A stretch of 17,052 nt of DNA. It comes from Acetofilamentum sp. (GTDB lineage Bacteria > Bacteroidota > Bacteroidia > Bacteroidales > JAFGUD01). Position numbers and translations under genes: made by a program. The stretch covers positions 1-17,052 of the forward strand of contig DYKL01000031.1 of assembly GCA_020722645.1 (NCBI GenBank). Direction: 5' to 3'. This document shows, piece after piece, positions 12,522 to 17,052 of the stretch (within the stretch, counting starts at the first letter, position 1; each line of letters opens with the position of its first letter). A model generated the notes under the pieces. The model did no database searches. It saw only the letters and a program-made list of their open reading frames with translations, and was not told the DNA's origin.

Positions 12522-15500
12522 TTATGAAATTTTATAAACAATTTTTTCTTTGTCGAGATAGTTTATTACGTTTTGATTAATGTCAATTTTTTTGTTTTGC
12601 GAAGTCATCATAACCCAAATTTGACTATCAGGGTCGTAAACCAAAAACTGAACATTAGATTTACCTTTGTTTTGTTCGAAAAGATTATCCATTTGTTCGA
12701 TAAAATTGTTAGAAACATCATTAACTTTCAATTTTATTGCAATATTTTTCAGTTCCATTTCGTCAAGAAGTTTTATTTTTTTGACACGTAATTCAAATCT
12801 GTCAGGTTCATTATATTTAGGTTCAACCTTGGCAGAGATAAATATTTTAAATCCTTTTTCAAGAAAATTTTTGTTTGCGATATAATCTTTTGAAAACAGC
12901 ATTATTTTGTAAGTCCCGCTAAAGTCTTCCAATGTTAAACTTCCAAAAGGATTTCCTGTTTTAGTGAAACGATGTTCGACACTATTTATTATACCGGCAA
13001 TTTTTAAGTCTTTGTTTGCAAAATTATTCAAATTTTCTAATTCTGCAAGGGTACAATTAATATTTGCATCAATAATATGTTTAATTTTTGCAAGCGGATG
13101 GTCTGATAAATAAATTCCGATAAATTCTTTTTCTTTGTTAAGCCGTTGTAATTCAGTCCATTGTACTCGTCTTTCGGGTAGTTCGGGGCGTTTAATTTTT
13201 ATAATTTCGTTAGAACCACCAAAAATTGAAACTTGCGAGGAATCATTTTCAGACTGCATTTTATTGCCATATCTGATTAAAATATCAATAAATGTTTGAT
13301 TATCATTGTTTTCGCTTAAAAAATCTTCTCTTGCAAGTCCGTTTTTCAGATTATCCAAAGCACCTGAAAAAATAAGAGATTCCAAAGCTCTTTTATTTAC
13401 GGTTGATAAATTAACCCTTTCGACGAAATCATAAAAATCTTTGTAGAAATTATTGTCTTTTCTTTTTTCAACTATCTCTCTCACAGCACCTTCGCCAAGT
13501 CCTTTTATAGCTTCAAGTCCAAAGCGAATCTGTCCTTTTGCATTGACCGTAAATTTTCCGTAACTTTCGTTTACATCAGGTCCAAGAACTTCAATGCCGC
13601 TATGTTTTGAATCGTCCATAAAAATGGAGATTTTGGAAATATCAGAATAATTTCTGCTCATAACAGCTGCCATAAATTGAGCAGGATAGTGAGCTTTTAG
13701 AAAACCTGTCTGATAAGCTAAATATGCGTAGCAAGTTGAATGCGATTTGTTGAAAGCATAGGAAGCAAATGCCTCCCAGTCGCTCCATATTTTAACTGCT
13801 TTTTCTTCGTCTATGTTATTTTTTTGACAACCTTCAATAAATTTCGGTTTCAGCTCGTCCAATATTTTTTTCACTTTTTTCCCCATACCTTTACGTAGTG
13901 CATCTGATTGCCCTCTTGTAAAACCTGCTAATTTTCTCGAAAGCAACATAACCTGTTCCTGATAAACAGTAATACCATAAGTTTCTGAAAGATATTCTTC
14001 CATTTCGGGAACAAAATATTCAATTTTTTTCTTTCCGTGTTTTCTTGCAATAAAATCATCAATATAATCCATTGGACCCGGACGATATAAAGCATTCATT
14101 GCAATAAGGTCTTCAAACTTGTTGGGTTTCAGTTCTTTAAGATATTTTTTCATTCCGTCAGATTCAAACTGAAAAACTCCGGTTGTATTACCGGCACTAA
14201 ACAAATCGAAAGTTTTTTTGTCTTCTAAAGGTATTTTGTCAATATCTATTTTCTTTCCTGTTGAATAATAAATGTTTTTCAGAGCATCTTGAACAATGGA
14301 AAGAGTGCGTAAACCCAAAAAGTCCATTTTCAGCAAGCCAATGTCCTCAACAAATTTACCGTCGAATTGAGTTACATATAATTTGGCATCTTTTGCGGTC
14401 ATAAGAGGAACATAATTTTCCAGGTCGTCTTTTCCGATTATAGTCCCGCAAGCGTGAACACCTGTTTGTCTTACAGAGCCGTCCAATGTTTCTGCTAAAT
14501 CAAGTGTTCTTGCAATATCGCCTCCTTCTTCTTCTCTGATTTTTTTAAATTCGGGCGATAATTCCAATGCTTTTTTGAAAGTGTTTGCCTTTTTGTCGAT
14601 AGTTTTTGCAATACGGTCAGCTTCAGACAAAGGCACTTTTAAAACTCTGGCAACATCTCTGATAGCCATTTTGGGAGCCATTGTGCCAAAAGTTACAATA
14701 TGGGCAACGCGTCTGTGTCCGTATTTGTTAGAAACCCATTCCAAAATTTTTTCTCTGCCGTCTTCGTCAAAGTCAATATCTATATCCGGCATTGAAATAC
14801 GGTCGGGGTTCAGAAATCTTTCAAAAAGCAGGTTGTATCTAATTGGGTCAATATCAGTGATTTTGAGACAATAAGCAACAACCGAACCGGCAGCAGAGCC
14901 TCGTCCGGGTCCTACGGAAATACCCATTTCTCTTGCCGCTTTTATAAAGTCCCAAACTATCAGAAAATAACTCGGAAAACCCATTTTTTTGACAACTTCA
15001 AGCTCAAAATCAATTCTTTCCTGAATTTCCTGAGTCAAATTGTCTCCGTATCTTTCTTTTGCTCCTGTATATGTTAAATGTTTCAGGAATTCATTATCAT
15101 CTGTAAATTCTTTTGGAATTTCAAAATCAGGCATTATAGGTTTGCTGTTAATTTCGTATTTCTCAATTTTTTCGGCAATTTCCATTGTGTTTTCAAGAGC
15201 TTCGGGGTACTCGCTAAAAAGCAAAGCCATTTCTTCCTGTGTTTTGAAATACTCTTCACCGGTATATTTCATTCTTTTCGGGTCTTCGTAGTCCTTGCCG
15301 GTGTTGAGTGTAATCAGAATATCGTGGGCAACGTTATCTTGTTTGTTTAAAAAATGAACATCATTTGTTGCAATAAGTTTAATGTTGAGTTCTTTTGACA
15401 TTGCAACAATTTCTTTGTTTACAATTTTCTGATAATGAGAAACCTCTTGTTTGGGATTAAAATCATTGACCGGATGGTGCATTATTTCCAGATAAAAATC

Positions 15501-16007
15501 ATCTCCAAAAACCTCCTTGTACCAAACTGCTGCTTCTCTGGCTTGACTGAATTTGCCTTCCATAATCAATTGCGGAATTTCGCCACCCAAACAAGCCGAA
15601 GAAATAATCAATCCTTCTGAATATTGCTTTAGAATTTCTTTGTCAATTCTGGGTTTATAGTAATACCCTTCAATCCAAGCCAAAGAAACAAGTTTCATTA
15701 AATTGCGGTAACCAGTGATGTTTTTGGCAAGAATAATTAAATGATAATTGCTTTTTTCACCTTTAAGAGCATTTTTTTCGCGTCTGTCGCCGGGAGCAAC
15801 ATATACTTCACATCCAAGAATAGGTTTTATTTCGTGAGCTTTACATTCATCGAAAAATTTTTTAATTCCAAACATACTACCGTGGTCGGTAAGAGCCAGA
15901 GCCGGCATTTGTAATTCTTTGGCTTTAGCAACCAAATTGCCTATTTTAGCGGCACCATCTAAAATTGAATATTGTGAGTGTACGTGTAGATGAATGAAAT
16001 TCTGCAT
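12522..16007 (-). CDS. dnaE: DNA polymerase III alpha subunit DnaE
   Basis: This 1161-residue replicative polymerase, the catalytic subunit of the holoenzyme, has an N-terminal PHP domain (about 1-290) with HLHVHSQYS (His8, His10), LTDHG (Asp41, His42), CEVYVA, SACLGGEI, IMHH and NDVHFL (Asp216, His218). The polymerase palm/fingers follow: GPGRGSAAGS (366-375), PDIDIDF with Asp408 and Asp410, and the third-Asp region KMDFLGL. Also present are YRPGPMDYIDDFIARKHG, TYGITVYQEQVML and FNKSHSTCYAYLAYQTGF. A C-terminal OB-fold region (about 990-1070, KIAGIINSVEHRFTKTG) completes it. The ATG at 16005-16007 fits the conserved HLHVHS distance. It converges with the feo genes. Confidence 0.97.
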   Translation of the reverse strand: MQNFIHLHVHSQYSILDGAAKIGNLVAKAKELQMPALALTDHGSMFGIKKFFDECKAHEIKPILGCEVYVAPGDRREKNALKGEKSNYHLIILAKNITGYRNLMKLVSLAWIEGYYYKPRIDKEILKQYSEGLIISSACLGGEIPQLIMEGKFSQAREAAVWYKEVFGDDFYLEIMHHPVNDFNPKQEVSHYQKIVNKEIVAMSKELNIKLIATNDVHFLNKQDNVAHDILITLNTGKDYEDPKRMKYTGEEYFKTQEEMALLFSEYPEALENTMEIAEKIEKYEINSKPIMPDFEIPKEFTDDNEFLKHLTYTGAKERYGDNLTQEIQERIDFELEVVKKMGFPSYFLIVWDFIKAAREMGISVGPGRGSAAGSVVAYCLKITDIDPIRYNLLFERFLNPDRISMPDIDIDFDEDGREKILEWVSNKYGHRRVAHIVTFGTMAPKMAIRDVARVLKVPLSEADRIAKTIDKKANTFKKALELSPEFKKIREEEGGDIARTLDLAETLDGSVRQTGVHACGTIIGKDDLENYVPLMTAKDAKLYVTQFDGKFVEDIGLLKMDFLGLRTLSIVQDALKNIYYSTGKKIDIDKIPLEDKKTFDLFSAGNTTGVFQFESDGMKKYLKELKPNKFEDLIAMNALYRPGPMDYIDDFIARKHGKKKIEYFVPEMEEYLSETYGITVYQEQVMLLSRKLAGFTRGQSDALRKGMGKKVKKILDELKPKFIEGCQKNNIDEEKAVKIWSDWEAFASYAFNKSHSTCYAYLAYQTGFLKAHYPAQFMAAVMSRNYSDISKISIFMDDSKHSGIEVLGPDVNESYGKFTVNAKGQIRFGLEAIKGLGEGAVREIVEKRKDNNFYKDFYDFVERVNLSTVNKRALESLIFSGALDNLKNGLAREDFLSENNDNQTFIDILIRYGNKMQSENDSSQVSIFGGSNEIIKIKRPELPERRVQWTELQRLNKEKEFIGIYLSDHPLAKIKHIIDANINCTLAELENLNNFANKDLKIAGIINSVEHRFTKTGNPFGSLTLEDFSGTYKIMLFSKDYIANKNFLEKGFKIFISAKVEPKYNEPDRFELRVKKIKLLDEMELKNIAIKLKVNDVSNNFIEQMDNLFEQNKGKSNVQFLVYDPDSQIWVMMTSQNKKIDINQNVINYLDKEKIVYKIS

Positions 16008-16433
16008 TTTTTTGTGCTTTGTGTGTGTGAATTTTTATAGCTGCCTGCAACAGCAAATATTTATTTTTGAATGTGTTAAATTTTTGCCAAAAATATAGTA
16101 TTTTTTTGGATAAAATGCTATATGTTGATAAAAAAATAAAAGTATTGAGTATCAAAATGTAATGAATGTTTTACACAATTTTGATTTTTTTTTTTTTTTA
16201 AATATACAATAAAATTTTAAAAATGTGGAAAATTTTTCTCACACACATAGTTAATTATGTGAATTAAGGGTTGAAAAAATAATGCTGAAAACAGGCATCT
16301 GATTTAGGCAAAGTTTAGGCACAATTGTTTGAATAATAAACAGTTCCAATAGAATATTCCGAATTATTGCACAAAACAATTGAAAAAAATGTAAAAATCG
16401 TATGTTTAATTTTAATTTTGCAAAAAAAATTTA
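16008..16433. other. Divergent intergenic region between dnaE and sulfotransferase
   Basis: No gene is seen. A minus-strand TATTTTTG (16088-16095) is a perfect -7 box for dnaE, giving an 80-nt leader. A plus-strand TAATTTTG (16413-16420) is a -7 box 13 bp before the ATG at 16434. A 15-T tract lies at 16185-16199. Weak inverted repeats: CACATA/TATGTG near 16245-16261, and CAATTGTT against AACAATTG between about 16322 and 16382. Confidence 0.5.
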
Positions 16434-17004
16434 ATGCAAAAAAATACGATAATTTATATAGCCGGCTTGGGACATTCCGGTTCAACAATTTTGGATTTGA
16501 TTTTGGGCTGTCATTCTGATATTGTCGGATTGGGTGAAATAATGCCGTTTATAAGACGAAAAGACCGAACTCCCGACTTAAATTCTACTTGTTCGTGTGG
16601 AAAAAAAGGCTACGACTGCTATTTTTGGTCTGAAGTCGAAAAACATATACTGAATTCAGAAAACCATACTAATGCATATTTGAAATTAACAGACTATTTT
16701 TTTAACGAAAAAATTCAATGGTAAAATTCTGATTGATTTTTCTAAAAACTCATATCCTTATTTAGAAGTTCTGAACGAAAAATTTAATTTAAAAACGGTC
16801 TTGCTGACAAGAGATTACAGAAGTTGGATTTATTCAAGACATTCAGAAAAAAAAGGATTGGCTTTGAAATGGTCTTTAAGATGGTTTGCCGAAAATAAAA
16901 AAATTGAAAACCGGCTGAAAAAAATGGGTTTGGATATATTTTATGTGGGTTACGAAGAACTATGTCTGTATCCTGAATTTATTCTTAAAAAATTATGTAA
17001 TTAG
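16434..17004 (+). pseudogene. Sulfotransferase-like gene, frameshifted and truncated
   Basis: The first frame (16434-16724) gives the PAPS 5'-phosphosulfate loop IAGLGHSGSTILDLILGCHS, then GLGEI and a CSCGKKGYDCYFW motif seen in Sulfotransfer_3-type enzymes, but stops at TAA (16722-16724). The next frame, open from 16690 to 17004, continues the family: GKILIDFSKNSYPYLEVL, then VLLTRDYRSWIYSRHSEKKG (3'-phosphate contact region), then FYVGYEELCLYP. The join must lie between 16690 and 16724, where a T7 (16697-16703) and an A6 (16708-16713) run each could have gained one base. The C-terminus also ends early (about 190 codons against the usual 280-330). Such enzymes sulfate carbohydrates or small molecules. 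Confidence 0.8.
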
Positions 17005-17052
17005 AGTCTGTTAATAAAGTAGCTGTTTTCTGTCAATTTTTTCAAATTAGCA
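17005..17052. other. Window end, AT-rich, no feature
   Basis: No feature is called here. The last bases (TTTTTTCAAATTAGCA) resemble the reverse complement of the GCTAATTTG words of the 48-bp repeat family, but the stretch is too short to call. Confidence 0.3.

Overview
The window looks like a chromosomal segment of a low-GC member of the Bacteroidota (Bacteroidetes). Genes lack Shine-Dalgarno sites. Many have the phylum's promoter pattern upstream, TTG then 19-20 bp then TAnnTTTG. The gene set also fits: FeoA-FeoB fusion plus a small Cys-rich partner, full-length B12-dependent MetH behind a SAM riboswitch, DnaE1-type polymerase, LytTR regulator, and PIN toxins with typical Bacteroidetes antitoxins. 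Species cannot be named from the sequence alone.

Layout. (1) 1-600: a lipoprotein with a CARDB-like domain, minus strand. (2) 600-1425: non-coding, with five exact-period 48-bp tandem repeats (721-960), helically phased CGTTTTA motifs and small hairpins. (3) 1426-4017: a toxin-antitoxin (TA) cluster, all minus strand. It holds two apparently intact antitoxin/PIN pairs (1426-2090 and 3059-3705), one pair destroyed by a 164-bp foldback insertion plus a toxin truncation (2148-2653), and an orphan Rv0078B-like antitoxin with a -1 frameshift at A AAA AAG (3770-4017). Three foldback/MITE-like elements lie between 2299 and 3047. (4) 4140-4859: a LytTR response regulator. (5) 4931-8692: metH and its SAM-I riboswitch. 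(6) 8706-8794: an inverted-repeat element. (7) 8889-9644: an unrecognised secreted protein, plus strand. (8) 9677-12459: a terminator/palindrome, then feoAB and the FeoB-associated Cys-rich protein. (9) 12522-16007: dnaE, minus strand, convergent with the feo genes. (10) 16434-17004: a frameshifted, truncated sulfotransferase, plus strand.

How the genes work together. The feo genes form one Fe(II)-uptake unit. metH makes methionine from homocysteine and its mRNA leader senses S-adenosylmethionine, the downstream product. The TA region reads as an accumulation and decay site: each module keeps its promoter and antitoxin while toxins and joints are lost by insertion, deletion or frameshift. The other genes look like unlinked single transcription units.

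The most notable discoveries are the MITE whose removal at a TTAA duplication exactly restores an antitoxin reading frame, the canonical in-phase slippery heptamer in the orphan antitoxin, and a SAM riboswitch whose basal stem can extend almost to the metH start codon.
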